Source: Sphingomonas montanisoli (GTDB lineage Bacteria; Pseudomonadota; Alphaproteobacteria; Sphingomonadales; Sphingomonadaceae). Taken from it: a DNA stretch of 64,000 nt. The notes under the pieces are model-generated. The model was not told the DNA's origin. It saw only the letters and a program-made list of their open reading frames with translations, and searched no databases. The stretch is taken from contig NZ_VTOU01000002.1 of NCBI RefSeq assembly GCF_008274695.1, positions 372,001 through 436,000 of the forward strand. Reading direction: 5' to 3'. The position numbers and the translations under genes were made by a program. Of this stretch, positions 9,606 through 18,357 are shown piece after piece. Positions within the stretch are counted from its first letter, which is position 1. Every line of letters starts with the position of its first letter.

Positions 9606-9765
9606 TCGTCCCGAAAAGGGGAAGGCCCGCCTCCCAGGGGTGAGGCGGGCCTTCTACGTCGGACAGTTGCGGGGCAGCGCCTGCCCGACGTGGGAGCTGT
9701 GATCCTTGCCGAAGGAGAGGCGATGAAGCGCCGCTCCCTCTTCCCGACTCACTCTAGCGAGTCTT
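9606..9765 (-). ncRNA. Candidate iron-controlled small RNA
   Basis: On the minus strand this stretch starts just after a Fur-type box (9767-9785) and ends at a strong intrinsic terminator (9613-9654). Between them are an early hairpin GACTC...GAGTC (9746-9763) and a nested stem CGTCGG/CCGACG enclosing GGGCAG/CTGCCC (9657-9690). The only reading frame is a 32-codon GTG frame with no ribosome site. This is the architecture of a RyhB-like or other Fur-repressed RNA of about 150 nt. It could instead be the remnant of a deleted gene, because the box and terminator resemble those around the neighbouring receptor. Confidence 0.4.
9613..9654 (-). terminator. Rho-independent terminator ending the 9.6-9.77 kb transcript
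   Basis: The stem GAAGGCCCGCCTC / GAGGCGGGCCTTC (13 bp, 9621-9654) is followed on the minus strand by CCCCTTTTC. It lies downstream (minus strand) of the Fur-type box at 9767 and upstream of the tonB promoter region, so it would end a transcript that contains no convincing gene. Confidence 0.75.
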
Positions 9766-9766
9766 T

Positions 9767-9785
9767 ATTGCAAATCAATAGCAAT
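9767..9785. promoter_or_regulatory. Fur-type iron box, second copy
   Basis: ATTGCAAATCAATAGCAAT matches the tonB box at 9529 at 18 of 19 positions. No protein gene starts next to it on either strand. On the minus strand it precedes the candidate small RNA. Confidence 0.65.
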
Positions 9786-9824
9786 AACTTCGTCGTGACG
9801 ATTTTCTGTGCGGAGGATCGCGCG

Positions 9825-9863
9825 CAAAGAAAAGGCCCGCCTCTCAAGGGAGAGAGGCGGGCC
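9825..9863 (-). terminator. Rho-independent terminator of the siderophore receptor gene
   Basis: The stem GGCCCGCCTCTC / GAGAGGCGGGCC (12 bp, 9834-9863) with a 6-base loop is followed on the minus strand by TTTTCTTTG. It lies 42 bases beyond the stop codon of the receptor. Confidence 0.8.
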
Positions 9864-9904
9864 AGACGCCGGTGCGGGCAGCGCTCGCCCGGCGAGGAGA
9901 GGGA

Positions 9905-12361
9905 TCAGAAGCTGTAGTTCAGGCTGAACACCGCCGAACGGGTCGGCGCGGGTTGCGCCCAGCTGCCTCCGACGGCGTTGCGGACGGTCGTCACATACTT
10001 CTTGTTGGTGAAGTTCTGGACGTTGACCTGCGCCTTCAGATTGTCGGTGATTGGGTAGGACGCCATGAACCGATGGATCGTATAGCTCGGCACATAATAA
10101 GCGACGTAAGTGCTGGCCGTCAGCTGGGCCAGCGTCGGCTGGTTCAGCAGGAATTTGCCCTGATGGTTCAGGCCGTAACCGAGCTCCAGACCGAAATCGA
10201 AGCGGTAGGTGGTGAAGATGCTGCCGGAATGCTTTGGCGTATTGGTCAGTGAGTAGCCGCGCGTCGGATCCGGGAAGGCGGGGCTGTTGACGCCATTGCA
10301 GGTCGCGACAGCATTGGTGACGCCTGGGTTGGCGAGACAGATGCTCGAGACGCCCTGCTTGATGTCCGACTTGAGGTACATGTAGTTCGCCGAGATCGTC
10401 CAGTTCGGGGTGATATTGCCCGAAGCGCCGAGCGACACGCCCTCGACCCGCTGATTACCGTCGAGCCGTTGATCGACCTGGGTCGGATCGTTCGACGCGA
10501 CGCGGATGCTGTCGCGATCGTTGCGGAACAAGGCAGCGGTCAGCAGCAGCTTCTTGTCGAACAGGTCGGCCTTGGCGCCGATCTCATAGTTCTTGGTGGT
10601 TTCCGGCTTCACGTTGCAGTTCGCGGCCGCGCACGATCCGTCGACCGAGGTCTGCGATGGCGCCTTCGAATTGCCATAGGCAAAATAGAGGCTGGTGTTC
10701 GGCGTGGGCTTGAAGACCGCGCCGACACGATATGAGAAGATGTTGTCCTTGGGCGAATAGAACTGGTTCGGGTTCGGCGCCGTGGCCGTTGGCGGGGTCA
10801 GCTGGCCGATCGTCGCGCCGGTCGTCACATAGCTGAGCGTGCGGTTGTTGCCGCCGACGCGCTCGTACCGCGCGCCGCCATTCAATTCGAACCAGTCGGT
10901 GAACGCGATCGTGTCGAACAGATAGACTGCGTAGGAGCGTTGTTCGCCCCGGTTGCGGCTGCCGAGGATGAAGTTGACCGGGCCGTTATAATTGTTGTCG
11001 CCATAGACGCGACCAGCACCGGCCGGACCCTGCACCACGCTGCCCGGGTTCGATATGCTGACCAGCGGGAAGGCCGGTGTCGAGCCATCCGGGTTGCGCG
11101 GCAGATTGCCCTGGACCTGTTCGAAATCCTGCCAAAGCGCCGACGCGCCGAGCACGATCGAGTGCTTGATGCCCCCGGTGTCGACTTCGGCGGTCAGGTC
11201 GGTCTGGTTGTAGACCGTTTCGTTGGTGATGAAGCGCTGCACGCCGCGACCGCCGGTGGGCGCGTAGAAACCCGGGGGAACCGCCGCACCGCAAGCCGCC
11301 GCCGTTCCGCCGATGAACGGCGCCTGCGGCTGCAGGCCGGTCGAGGCGAGACAGAAGGTGCCGGTCGGCTGGCTGGTGACCGTGTTCTGCTTGATATGTT
11401 CGAAGCGGCTCAGGTTGCGGATCTTCACCGTGTCGCTGAACTCGTGGCTGAAGATGCCCTGGACCGACTTGGTCTTGCTGTTCTGCTGGTCGAGGTTCGC
11501 GAAGCCATAATAGCCCTCGCGGTCGAACTCGGGCAGGAAGCCGCCGAGGTTGGTGTAATAGCGGATGCCATATTGCGGCATCGCCTTGTCATCCAGATAT
11601 TCGCCCTGGATCGTCAGGCTGGTCGGGCCTTCGATGCCGATGGTGATCGCCGGTGCGACGCCCCAACGCTTGAAATCCTCGACCTTGCGGCCTGGCACGT
11701 CATTCTCGTGATAGACCGCGTTCAGGCGAACCGCGACCAGATCGCTGACGCGAACATTGGAGTCGACGGTGGCGCGGTAATAATTGTCGGTGCCGACGCC
11801 GGCGCTCAGCACGGTCTGCGTTTCGGCGAGCGGGCGCTTGGTGACCAGGTTCACCGTGCCGGCGACCGATCCGCCGCCGTTGACGACCGAATTGGCGCCG
11901 TTGGTGACCTCGACCTGCTCGATATTATAGACTTCGTTGCGGTTGGCGGTCGACTGCGAACGGACGCCGTCGACGGTCACGTCGTTCTTCGCGTCCTGGC
12001 CGCGCAGGATGATGCGGTCGCCATAGCCGAAGCCGCCTTCGCCCGCGCCGAAGGTGATGCCGGGAACAGTCGACAGCACGTCGCGCAGCGTGAGCAGGTT
12101 CTGTTGCTGGATCGTCGTCTTGCCGATGACGGTGATCGTCTGCGGCGTATCGAGCAGCGGGCGGGTCGCCTTGGGAGATTCGACGCGCTCGACCTTCACC
12201 TGGTCGATCGCGGTATCGGTGACTTCGAAGCTGCCCAGGTCTTTGCTGGCGGCGGGCTTGGCGTCCTGGGCATAGCCCGGAGCCGAGGCGATGAGGCCGA
12301 CGCAGCCGAGCGCCAGGAAGGCCGGCGAGGCGCTCGCCTTGAAGGACGAAGATCGAGACAT
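9905..12361 (-). CDS. TonB-dependent siderophore receptor
   Basis: Outer-membrane barrel for ferric siderophore uptake, 818 residues from the ATG at 12361, which follows GAGGGGG by 6 bases; the frame extends upstream without a ribosome site. A signal peptide ends near APGYAQ. The plug domain contains SPKATRPLLDTPQTITVIG, DVLSTVPGITFG and GYGDRIILRGQDAKNDVTVD, typical of catecholate-type (Fiu/CirA-like) siderophore receptors. A TonB-box-like EVTDTAID lies near the mature N-terminus. The barrel ends in a phenylalanine (FSLNYSF) as required for Bam-mediated insertion. Two Fur-type boxes lie upstream, and tonB-piuC is downstream on the same strand. Confidence 0.93.
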   Translation of the reverse strand: MSRSSSFKASASPAFLALGCVGLIASAPGYAQDAKPAASKDLGSFEVTDTAIDQVKVERVESPKATRPLLDTPQTITVIGKTTIQQQNLLTLRDVLSTVPGITFGAGEGGFGYGDRIILRGQDAKNDVTVDGVRSQSTANRNEVYNIEQVEVTNGANSVVNGGGSVAGTVNLVTKRPLAETQTVLSAGVGTDNYYRATVDSNVRVSDLVAVRLNAVYHENDVPGRKVEDFKRWGVAPAITIGIEGPTSLTIQGEYLDDKAMPQYGIRYYTNLGGFLPEFDREGYYGFANLDQQNSKTKSVQGIFSHEFSDTVKIRNLSRFEHIKQNTVTSQPTGTFCLASTGLQPQAPFIGGTAAACGAAVPPGFYAPTGGRGVQRFITNETVYNQTDLTAEVDTGGIKHSIVLGASALWQDFEQVQGNLPRNPDGSTPAFPLVSISNPGSVVQGPAGAGRVYGDNNYNGPVNFILGSRNRGEQRSYAVYLFDTIAFTDWFELNGGARYERVGGNNRTLSYVTTGATIGQLTPPTATAPNPNQFYSPKDNIFSYRVGAVFKPTPNTSLYFAYGNSKAPSQTSVDGSCAAANCNVKPETTKNYEIGAKADLFDKKLLLTAALFRNDRDSIRVASNDPTQVDQRLDGNQRVEGVSLGASGNITPNWTISANYMYLKSDIKQGVSSICLANPGVTNAVATCNGVNSPAFPDPTRGYSLTNTPKHSGSIFTTYRFDFGLELGYGLNHQGKFLLNQPTLAQLTASTYVAYYVPSYTIHRFMASYPITDNLKAQVNVQNFTNKKYVTTVRNAVGGSWAQPAPTRSAVFSLNYSF

Positions 12362-12403
12362 AATTCCCCCTCTTGTGCGGATTGTTCCACTAGTGAGCGG
12401 GCT

Positions 12404-12422
12404 ATTGATAATCATTCGCAAG
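12404..12422. promoter_or_regulatory. Fur-type iron box upstream of siderophore receptor
   Basis: ATTGATAATCATTCGCAAG contains the classical GATAATCATT core. It lies 42 bases upstream of the receptor start. A second, weaker palindrome (ATTGC...GCAAAAT, 12438-12458) lies 15 bases further out, so two dimers may bind side by side. Confidence 0.75.
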
Positions 12423-12437
12423 CTAGTCAATCGTAAA

Positions 12438-12458
12438 ATTGCAAATGCGTCGCAAAAT
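12438..12458. promoter_or_regulatory. Possible second Fur-type site
   Basis: ATTGCAAATG followed by CGTCGCAAAAT keeps the TTGC and GCAA half-sites of the boxes at 9529 and 9767, but the centre is GC-rich. It adjoins the better box at 12404. Confidence 0.35.
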
Positions 12459-12562
12459 TACGCTGCTGAAATATGTCACTGGTCGGGAATTTACCACGAA
12501 GGTGCAGAAATGGTCGGAAAGCGTGCAGCCCTGCCGAGCGCGTTGAAGGCTCGCGGAGCGGC

Positions 12563-12591
12563 TTGCCCTGCCGAACGGCTTGGCCTATATC
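12563..12591 (+). promoter_or_regulatory. Putative promoter of the rimP-nusA-infB operon
   Basis: TTGCCC (12563) and TATATC (12586) are separated by 17 bases and lie about 90 bases upstream of rimP. The rest of the 12423-12681 gap holds no gene that I can see. Confidence 0.45.
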
Positions 12592-12681
12592 GCGGCTCAT
12601 CTCGACATGGGTAACTCTGACGAGGCCGGGGGCGAACGCTTCCGGCGCCGAAGCCCCGTGCATGCATTATTGGGACTCTGA

Positions 12682-13206
12682 ATGGCGGATATCGCGGCCC
12701 TCACGAAGCTGATCGAACCCGAAGCGGACGCGCTCGGGCTGGCGCTCGTGCGTGTCGCGTTCTTCGGTGGCAAGAGCGATCCGACGCTGCAGGTGATGGC
12801 CGAACGGCCCGACACCCGCCAACTCGGCCTCACCGATTGCGAAGCGCTTTCGCGCCGCATCTCGGAGAAGTTCGACGAACTCGATCCGATCGAGGAGGCA
12901 TATCGACTCGAGGTCAGCTCGCCGGGAATCGATCGGCCGCTGACCCGCGCGCAGGATTGGATCGACTGGTCCGGCTTCGATGCGCGCGTGAAGCTCGCCA
13001 GCCCGCTGGACGGGCGCAAACAGTTCGATGGCCGGATATTGGGTCGCGATGGCGACTCGGTCCGACTCGATGTAAACAAGCTCGGTGAGATCGCCGTGCC
13101 GCTGGACCAGATCGCCAGCGCCAAGCTGATCCTGACTGACGCTCTCATCAAGGCCACCGCGCCGCTTTCGACCGAAGGCGCGGACAGTATCAAAACGGAA
13201 GGATAA
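12682..13206 (+). CDS. rimP: Ribosome maturation factor RimP
   Basis: Needed for late 30S subunit assembly. The 174 residues show the RimP N-terminal alpha/beta domain with SRRISEKFDELDPIEEAYRL and the signature LEVSSPGIDRPL (about residues 76-87), followed by the SH3-like C-terminal barrel (KQFDGRILGRDGDSVRLDV). The start ATG at 12682 follows a weak ribosome site. It is the first gene of the rimP-nusA-ylxR-infB-rbfA operon, and nusA follows after 7 bases. Confidence 0.95.
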   Translation: MADIAALTKLIEPEADALGLALVRVAFFGGKSDPTLQVMAERPDTRQLGLTDCEALSRRISEKFDELDPIEEAYRLEVSSPGIDRPLTRAQDWIDWSGFDARVKLASPLDGRKQFDGRILGRDGDSVRLDVNKLGEIAVPLDQIASAKLILTDALIKATAPLSTEGADSIKTEG

Positions 13207-13213
13207 GCACGTC

Positions 13214-14830
13214 ATGGCCACCGCCATTTCCGCCAACAAGGCCGAGCTGCTCGCCATTGCCGATTCGGTCGCGCGCGAAAAGCTGATCGATCGCGAGATC
13301 GTGATCGAGGCGATGGAGGATGCGATCCAGCGTGCGGCGAAGACCCGCTATGGCGCCGAGAACGATATCCGCGCCAAGATCGACGGTAAGTCGGGCGACA
13401 TGCGGTTGTGGCGCGTCGTCGAGGTGGTCGAGCAGGTCGACGACTATTTCAAGCAGGTCAGCCTGGTCGACGCGCAGAAGCTGCAGAAGGGCGCCGTCGT
13501 CGGCGACTTCATCGTCGATCCGCTCCCTCCGATCGAGTTCGGCCGCATCCAGGCGCAGGCCGCCAAGCAGATCATCTTCCAGAAGGTCCGCGACGCCGAG
13601 CGCGAGCGCCAGTTCGACGAGTTCAAGGATCGCGCGGGTGAGATCATCACCGGCGTCGTCAAGCGCGTCGAGTTCGGCCACGTCGTCGTCGATCTGGGCC
13701 GCGCCGAAGGCGTCATCCGCCGCGATCAGCAGATCCCGCGCGAAGTCGTCCGCGTCGGCGATCGCGTTCGTTCGCTGATCGCTTCGGTCCGTCGCGAAAA
13801 TCGCGGTCCGCAGATCTTCCTCAGCCGCGCGCACCCCGATTTCATGAAGAAGCTGTTCGCGCAGGAAGTGCCCGAAATCTACGACGGCATCATCGAGATC
13901 AAGGCCGCCGCCCGCGATCCGGGTTCGCGCGCCAAGATCGGCGTCATCAGCCATGACAGCTCGATCGACCCGGTCGGCGCGTGCGTCGGTATGAAGGGCA
14001 GCCGCGTTCAGGCCGTCGTGCAGGAAATGCAGGGCGAGAAGATCGACATCATCCCCTGGTCGCCCGACACCGCCACTTTCGTCGTCAACGCGCTGCAGCC
14101 GGCACAGGTCGCCCGCGTCGTGATCGACGAGGAAGAGAGCCGGATCGAGGTGGTCGTTCCCGACGATCAGCTGAGCCTGGCCATCGGTCGTCGCGGCCAG
14201 AATGTTCGTCTCGCTTCGCAGCTCACCGGCTCGGCGATCGATATCCTGACCGAGGCCGACGCCAGCGAGAAGCGCCAGAAGGAATTCGTCGAGCGTTCGG
14301 AGATGTTCCAGAACGAACTCGACGTCGACGAGACGCTTGCGCAGCTGCTGGTCGCCGAGGGCTTCGGCGCGCTCGAAGAGGTCGCCTATGTCGAACTCAG
14401 CGAAATCGCCGAGATCGAAGGCTTCGACGAGGAGCTGGGTCAGGAGCTTCAGAGCCGTGCGCAGGAGGCGCTCGATCGCCGCGAACAGGCTGCGCGCGAA
14501 GAGCGCCGTGGCCTTGGCGTCGAGGATGGCCTGGCCGAAATCCCCTACCTGACCGAAGCGATGCTGGTCACGCTGGGCAAGGCGGGCATCAAGACGCTCG
14601 ACGACCTCGCCGATCTCGCATCGGACGAACTGGTTCTCAAGAAGCGCGCCGAACAGCGTCGCCGTGGTCCCGACAAGAGCGATCGCGGAAACGATCGTGG
14701 CGATCGTGGCCAGTCCGAAGCCGACAAGGGCGGCGTGCTGGGCGACTATGGCCTGTCGATGGATCAGGGCAACGAGATCATCATGGCTGCGCGCCACGCT
14801 GCAGGCTGGTTCGCGGAGGATGAAGCCTAA
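13214..14830 (+). CDS. nusA: Transcription termination/antitermination factor NusA
   Basis: Binds RNA polymerase and RNA to control pausing, termination and antitermination. The 538 residues have the expected order: N-terminal RNAP-binding domain, S1 domain (about 135-200), and two KH domains (GACVGMKGSRVQAVVQEMQG and LAIGRRGQNVRLASQLTG). C-terminal acidic and helix-hairpin-helix regions follow. A short DRG repeat (DKSDRGNDRGDRGQS) lies in a linker before the final helix-rich end. It sits between rimP and the ylxR gene, and the 55-base gap to ylxR holds a leader frame and a hairpin. Confidence 0.97.
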   Translation: MATAISANKAELLAIADSVAREKLIDREIVIEAMEDAIQRAAKTRYGAENDIRAKIDGKSGDMRLWRVVEVVEQVDDYFKQVSLVDAQKLQKGAVVGDFIVDPLPPIEFGRIQAQAAKQIIFQKVRDAERERQFDEFKDRAGEIITGVVKRVEFGHVVVDLGRAEGVIRRDQQIPREVVRVGDRVRSLIASVRRENRGPQIFLSRAHPDFMKKLFAQEVPEIYDGIIEIKAAARDPGSRAKIGVISHDSSIDPVGACVGMKGSRVQAVVQEMQGEKIDIIPWSPDTATFVVNALQPAQVARVVIDEEESRIEVVVPDDQLSLAIGRRGQNVRLASQLTGSAIDILTEADASEKRQKEFVERSEMFQNELDVDETLAQLLVAEGFGALEEVAYVELSEIAEIEGFDEELGQELQSRAQEALDRREQAAREERRGLGVEDGLAEIPYLTEAMLVTLGKAGIKTLDDLADLASDELVLKKRAEQRRRGPDKSDRGNDRGDRGQSEADKGGVLGDYGLSMDQGNEIIMAARHAAGWFAEDEA

Positions 14831-14831
14831 G

Positions 14832-14900
14832 ATGCAGTCCGCCGTCATCATCGGCATCGCGCCGTCGCGGGAGGTCGCTCCCGCGAATGTCAAACGATGA
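14832..14900 (+). CDS. Possible 22-codon leader peptide upstream of ylxR
   Basis: ATG at 14832, one base after the nusA stop, opens a 22-codon frame (MQSAVIIGIAPSREVAPANV then KR) that ends at 14900, overlapping the first codons of ylxR out of frame. GGAGG (about 14816-14820) is a possible ribosome site. The frame runs through the hairpin that hides the ylxR ribosome site, so its translation could open that hairpin. It may equally be chance; no homologue is known to me. Confidence 0.35.
   Translation: MQSAVIIGIAPSREVAPANVKR
14865..14886 (+). promoter_or_regulatory. Hairpin covering the ylxR ribosome binding site
   Basis: TCGCGGGAG (14865-14873), loop GTCG, CTCCCGCGA (14878-14886) form a perfect 9-bp stem that ends at the base before the ylxR ATG. 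The Shine-Dalgarno sequence GGGAGG lies in its 5' arm and loop, so it would be masked when folded. Confidence 0.6.
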
Positions 14901-15603
14901 ACATTTCGAAGGCATAGCCGAAGCGGATACGGGAACGGGCGGCAAGCACGTTCCCGAACGCAAGTGCATCCTGACGGGCGCGCATGATGCGCGCGCTAAT
15001 CTGATCCGGCTCGCGCTCGGGCCGGACGGCATCGTGCTGCCCGATCTGCGCGCCAAGGCGCCGGGGCGCGGGGCGTGGATCGGCGTCGACAAGGCCGCGC
15101 TCGAAATCGCGATCGCGAAGGGCAAGCTCAAGGGCGCTCTCTCCCGCGCGTTCAAGACGGGCGAGATCACGATCCCGGCCGACTTACCCGATATGATCGC
15201 GCAGGGGCTGCAGCGTCTCGCGCTCGACCGGCTCGGTCTGGAGAATCGCGCGGGCGCGGTGCTGGCCGGGTCGGATCGGATCGAGGAGGCTGCGCGTCGG
15301 GGGCAGGTTCACCTGCTTTATCACGCGGCCGATGCGGGCACCGACGGCAATCGCAAGCTTGATCAGGCGTTGCGTGTGGGCAGCGATCGGGAGGGCAGCG
15401 ACCTCAGGGGCTTGGTAATCCCGGTATCGCGCACCATATTGTCGATGGCGCTTGGGCGTGAGAATGTGGTACATATCGCCTTGACCGCGCCGGCTTCCGC
15501 CGCGCGCGTCGCGCAAGCGTTCGCCCGCTGGTGCGGCTTTATTGGACGGTTCGACGCGCCCGTACCTTGCGAAGATGCTTCGCGGGGTCCATCGGCGCTT
15601 TAA
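14887..15603 (+). CDS. YlxR-type (DUF448) RNA-binding protein with L7Ae-like C-terminus
   Basis: 238 residues. The N-terminal DUF448/YlxR domain (about 20-100) has ERKCILTGAHDARANLIRLA and the conserved GRGAWI. The C-terminal half (ENRAGAVLAGSDRIEEAARRG onward) is a ribosomal L7Ae/L30e-like fold that probably binds RNA. This fusion is usual in alphaproteobacteria, where it lies between nusA and infB as here. The start ATG at 14887 is set by GGGAGG upstream, itself enclosed in a hairpin. Its exact role is not settled; YlxR has been linked to RNase P and to transcription control in other bacteria. Confidence 0.9.
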   Translation: MSNDEHFEGIAEADTGTGGKHVPERKCILTGAHDARANLIRLALGPDGIVLPDLRAKAPGRGAWIGVDKAALEIAIAKGKLKGALSRAFKTGEITIPADLPDMIAQGLQRLALDRLGLENRAGAVLAGSDRIEEAARRGQVHLLYHAADAGTDGNRKLDQALRVGSDREGSDLRGLVIPVSRTILSMALGRENVVHIALTAPASAARVAQAFARWCGFIGRFDAPVPCEDASRGPSAL

Positions 15604-15630
15604 GTTTGAAGTGAAGGGTTCGGTTTACTG

Positions 15631-18309
15631 ATGAGTGACGACAACAAGCCGAAGCTGGGCATGCGCGCGCCGCTGGGCCTCAAGCGCACGGTCGAGACCG
15701 GGCAGGTGAAGCAGAGCTTCAGCCATGGCCGTTCGAACACCGTCGTGGTCGAAGTGAAGCGCCGCCGTGTCCTCGGCCGTCCGGGCGAAGCCGAACCGCA
15801 GGTGATCGAAGAACCGCAGGTTCAGGCCGCTCCGACCCCGGCTCCGGCTCCAACTCCGGTAGCGGCTCCCGTCGCTGCCCCGACTCCGGTCGCGCCAGCT
15901 CCGGCCGCCCCGGTCGCTGAGGCACCTGCCCCGGCCGCCCCGGCGCCTGCTCCGGTTGTAGCAGCGCCGACGCCGCGCCCGGCCGCACCTCCGCCCCCGC
16001 CGCGTCCGCCGGTTCCGACCCGCGCGCTGACGCCGCTCGAACGTCGTGAACAGCAGGCGCGTCTGTTGCGCGAAGCCGATGAAGCGCGGATGACCGCGCT
16101 TGAGGAGGCTCGTCGTCGCGAGGACCGCGCCAAGGTCGAGGCGACGGAGGAAGAAAAGCGCCGCGCCGAAGAGAATCGCCGTGCCGACGAAGCTGCGCAG
16201 CGCGCGGCCGCCGAGGAAGCTGCCGTTCGTGAGGCGGAAGCCGTCGAGGCTGCCGCCAACCCGGCTGCGGCCGAGCAGGCGCCGCAGGCCGGTGTTGACG
16301 AAGCCCGCCCCGCCGGCTCTGCCGTGCCGCCGCCCCGTCGCTTCACGCCGGTCACGCCGGCGCGTCGTCCCGAGCCGGCCAAGCCCGCGCGCGACCGCAA
16401 GGGCGACGATCGCCGCCAGTCGGGCAAGCTGACCGTCACCCGCGCACTCGACGACGATACCGGCGGGGCACGTGCGCGTTCGCTCGCCGCGCTCAAGCGT
16501 GCCCGCGAAAAGGACAAGCGCGCCCACCAGATGGGCGGCCCCGCCACCAAGCAGGTCCGTGACGTCGCGGTGCCCGAGACCATCACGGTCGGCGAACTCG
16601 CCAACCGCATGGCGGAGCGTGGTGCAGACCTGGTGAAGGCGCTGTTCAAGATGGGCATGCCCGTCACGGTCAACCAGTCGATCGATCAGGACACCGCCGA
16701 GCTGCTCGTCACCGAGTTCGGGCATAACATCAAGCGCGTGTCGGATAGCGACGTCGATCTGGTCACGACCGACGACGTCGATGCGACGGAAACGCTGCAG
16801 TCGCGTGCGCCGGTCGTCACGATCATGGGCCATGTCGATCACGGCAAGACCAGCCTGCTCGATGCGCTGCGCGGCACCGATGTCGTGTCTGGCGAAGCCG
16901 GTGGCATCACCCAGCATATCGGTGCTTATCAGGTACAGGTGGCGTCGGGCGACAAGATCACCTTCCTCGACACGCCGGGCCACGAAGCCTTCAGCGACAT
17001 GCGCGCACGTGGTGCCAACATCACCGACATCGTCGTGATTGTGGTCGCAGGCGATGATGGTCTGCGTCCGCAGACGATCGAGGCGATCAACCACACCAAG
17101 GCGGCCGACGTGCCGATGATCATCGCGATCAACAAGATGGATAAGCCGGGCTCTAATGCCCAGAAGGTCCGAGAAGCGCTGCTCCAGCACGACGTCCAGG
17201 TCGAATCGATGGGCGGCGACGTGCAGGAGGTCGAGGTTTCGGCGCTCAAGAAGACCGGTCTCGAAGACCTAGTCGAGAAGATCCAGCTTCAGTCCGAACT
17301 GCTCGAACTGCGCGCCAATCCCGACCGTTCGGCCGAAGGCACGGTTGTCGAAGCCAAGCTCGACAAGGGCCGTGGTCCGGTCGCGACGGTTCTGGTTGGC
17401 CGCGGCACGCTCAAGGTCGGCGACATCTTCGTCGTCGGTGCCGAGAGCGGCAAGGTCCGCGCGCTGATCGACGACAAGGGCCGCAACATCAAGGAAGCGG
17501 GCCCGTCGCAGCCGGTCGAGATTCTCGGCCTGTCGGGCGTGCCCGGCGCTGGCGACAAGCTGTCGGTGGTGGAAAGCGAAGCCCGCGCCCGCGAGATCGC
17601 GGCCTACCGCGCCAGCGTGATCCAGGCGAAGCGCACCACCAATGCCCCGGCGACGCTCGAGTCGATGTTCTCGGCATTGAAGGCGAAGCAGGCGCAGCAG
17701 TTCCCGGTGGTCGTGAAGGCGGACACGCAGGGATCGGTCGAAGCGATCGTCGGCTCGCTCAACAAGATCTCGACCGACGATATCCAGGTCCGGATCCTGT
17801 CGGCCGGTGTCGGTGGCATCACCGAGAGTGACGTGACGCTGGCGGCGGCCTCCAAGGCGCCGATCATCGGCTTCCACGTCCGCGCCAATGCCAAGGCGCG
17901 CGAATTCGCCACGCGGGATGGGGTCGCGCTCAAATATTATGACGTGATCTACGACCTGCTCGACGAAATCCGCGCCGCGATGGCGGGTCAGCTCGGTCCC
18001 GAATATTTCGAGACCGTGGTCGGCCGCGCCGAAATCCGCGAGGTCTTCTCGGCGGGCAAGCATGGCAAGGCAGCGGGTCTGCTCGTCACCGAAGGCATCA
18101 TCCGCAAGGCGCTCAAGGCGCGTATCACGCGCGACGACGTCATCATCTACAGCGGCGAGATCGCGTCGCTGCGTCGCTTCAAGGACGATGTCGCCGAAGT
18201 GCGCGCCGGCCTGGAATGCGGTGTGACGTTCACGCAGAACTTCACCGATATCAAGGCGGGCGACTACCTCGAAACCTTCGAAGTCGAGGAACGCGCGCGC
18301 ACGCTGTAA
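15631..18309 (+). CDS. infB: Translation initiation factor IF-2
   Basis: GTPase that places initiator tRNA on the 30S subunit and promotes subunit joining. The 892 residues include the alphaproteobacterial N-terminal IF2 segment ([20 protein letters not shown]), a long Ala/Pro-rich stretch (about 70-140), a charged coiled region ([20 protein letters not shown]), and the IF2_N domain ([20 protein letters not shown]). The G domain has [17 protein letters not shown] and NKMD. The C-terminal domains end EVEERARTL. The Ala/Pro stretch is low complexity in both protein and DNA. Fourth gene of the rimP operon. Confidence 0.97.
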   Translation: MSDDNKPKLGMRAPLGLKRTVETGQVKQSFSHGRSNTVVVEVKRRRVLGRPGEAEPQVIEEPQVQAAPTPAPAPTPVAAPVAAPTPVAPAPAAPVAEAPAPAAPAPAPVVAAPTPRPAAPPPPPRPPVPTRALTPLERREQQARLLREADEARMTALEEARRREDRAKVEATEEEKRRAEENRRADEAAQRAAAEEAAVREAEAVEAAANPAAAEQAPQAGVDEARPAGSAVPPPRRFTPVTPARRPEPAKPARDRKGDDRRQSGKLTVTRALDDDTGGARARSLAALKRAREKDKRAHQMGGPATKQVRDVAVPETITVGELANRMAERGADLVKALFKMGMPVTVNQSIDQDTAELLVTEFGHNIKRVSDSDVDLVTTDDVDATETLQSRAPVVTIMGHVDHGKTSLLDALRGTDVVSGEAGGITQHIGAYQVQVASGDKITFLDTPGHEAFSDMRARGANITDIVVIVVAGDDGLRPQTIEAINHTKAADVPMIIAINKMDKPGSNAQKVREALLQHDVQVESMGGDVQEVEVSALKKTGLEDLVEKIQLQSELLELRANPDRSAEGTVVEAKLDKGRGPVATVLVGRGTLKVGDIFVVGAESGKVRALIDDKGRNIKEAGPSQPVEILGLSGVPGAGDKLSVVESEARAREIAAYRASVIQAKRTTNAPATLESMFSALKAKQAQQFPVVVKADTQGSVEAIVGSLNKISTDDIQVRILSAGVGGITESDVTLAAASKAPIIGFHVRANAKAREFATRDGVALKYYDVIYDLLDEIRAAMAGQLGPEYFETVVGRAEIREVFSAGKHGKAAGLLVTEGIIRKALKARITRDDVIIYSGEIASLRRFKDDVAEVRAGLECGVTFTQNFTDIKAGDYLETFEVEERARTL

Positions 18310-18310
18310 T

Positions 18311-18343
18311 GCGTTTCCCTCCCTCGCTTCGTGCGGGGGAGGG
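18311..18343. repeat. Palindromic intergenic repeat between infB and rbfA
   Basis: CCCTCCCTCGC ... GTGCGGGGGAGGG is a hairpin of the CCTCCC/GGGAGG type found at many gene borders in this window. It separates two genes of one operon and could attenuate rbfA. Confidence 0.5.
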
Positions 18344-18357
18344 CGTGGATACGAACT

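Noticed and set aside
9657-9690. Resemblance to a cobalamin riboswitch (CTGCCCCGCAACTGT on the minus strand)
   Set aside because: The short match is like the conserved B12-element core, but the other conserved parts (GGTG...AATCC and the B12-box) are absent and no downstream gene fits; treated as part of the candidate small RNA.
9591-9917. 108-codon plus-strand frame between the two Fur boxes
   Set aside because: Runs through both terminator hairpins and both repeat units; no ribosome site and no protein-like composition.
10940-12436. 498-codon frame antisense to the siderophore receptor
   Set aside because: No recognisable motif; the receptor on the minus strand is intact with signal peptide and terminal Phe.
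13190-14893. 567-codon frame antisense to nusA
   Set aside because: Same reason; nusA on the plus strand has all domains.
18331-18357. Upstream GTG start for rbfA
   Set aside because: Adds nine residues encoded by the repeat hairpin; the family begins after the ATG at 18358.
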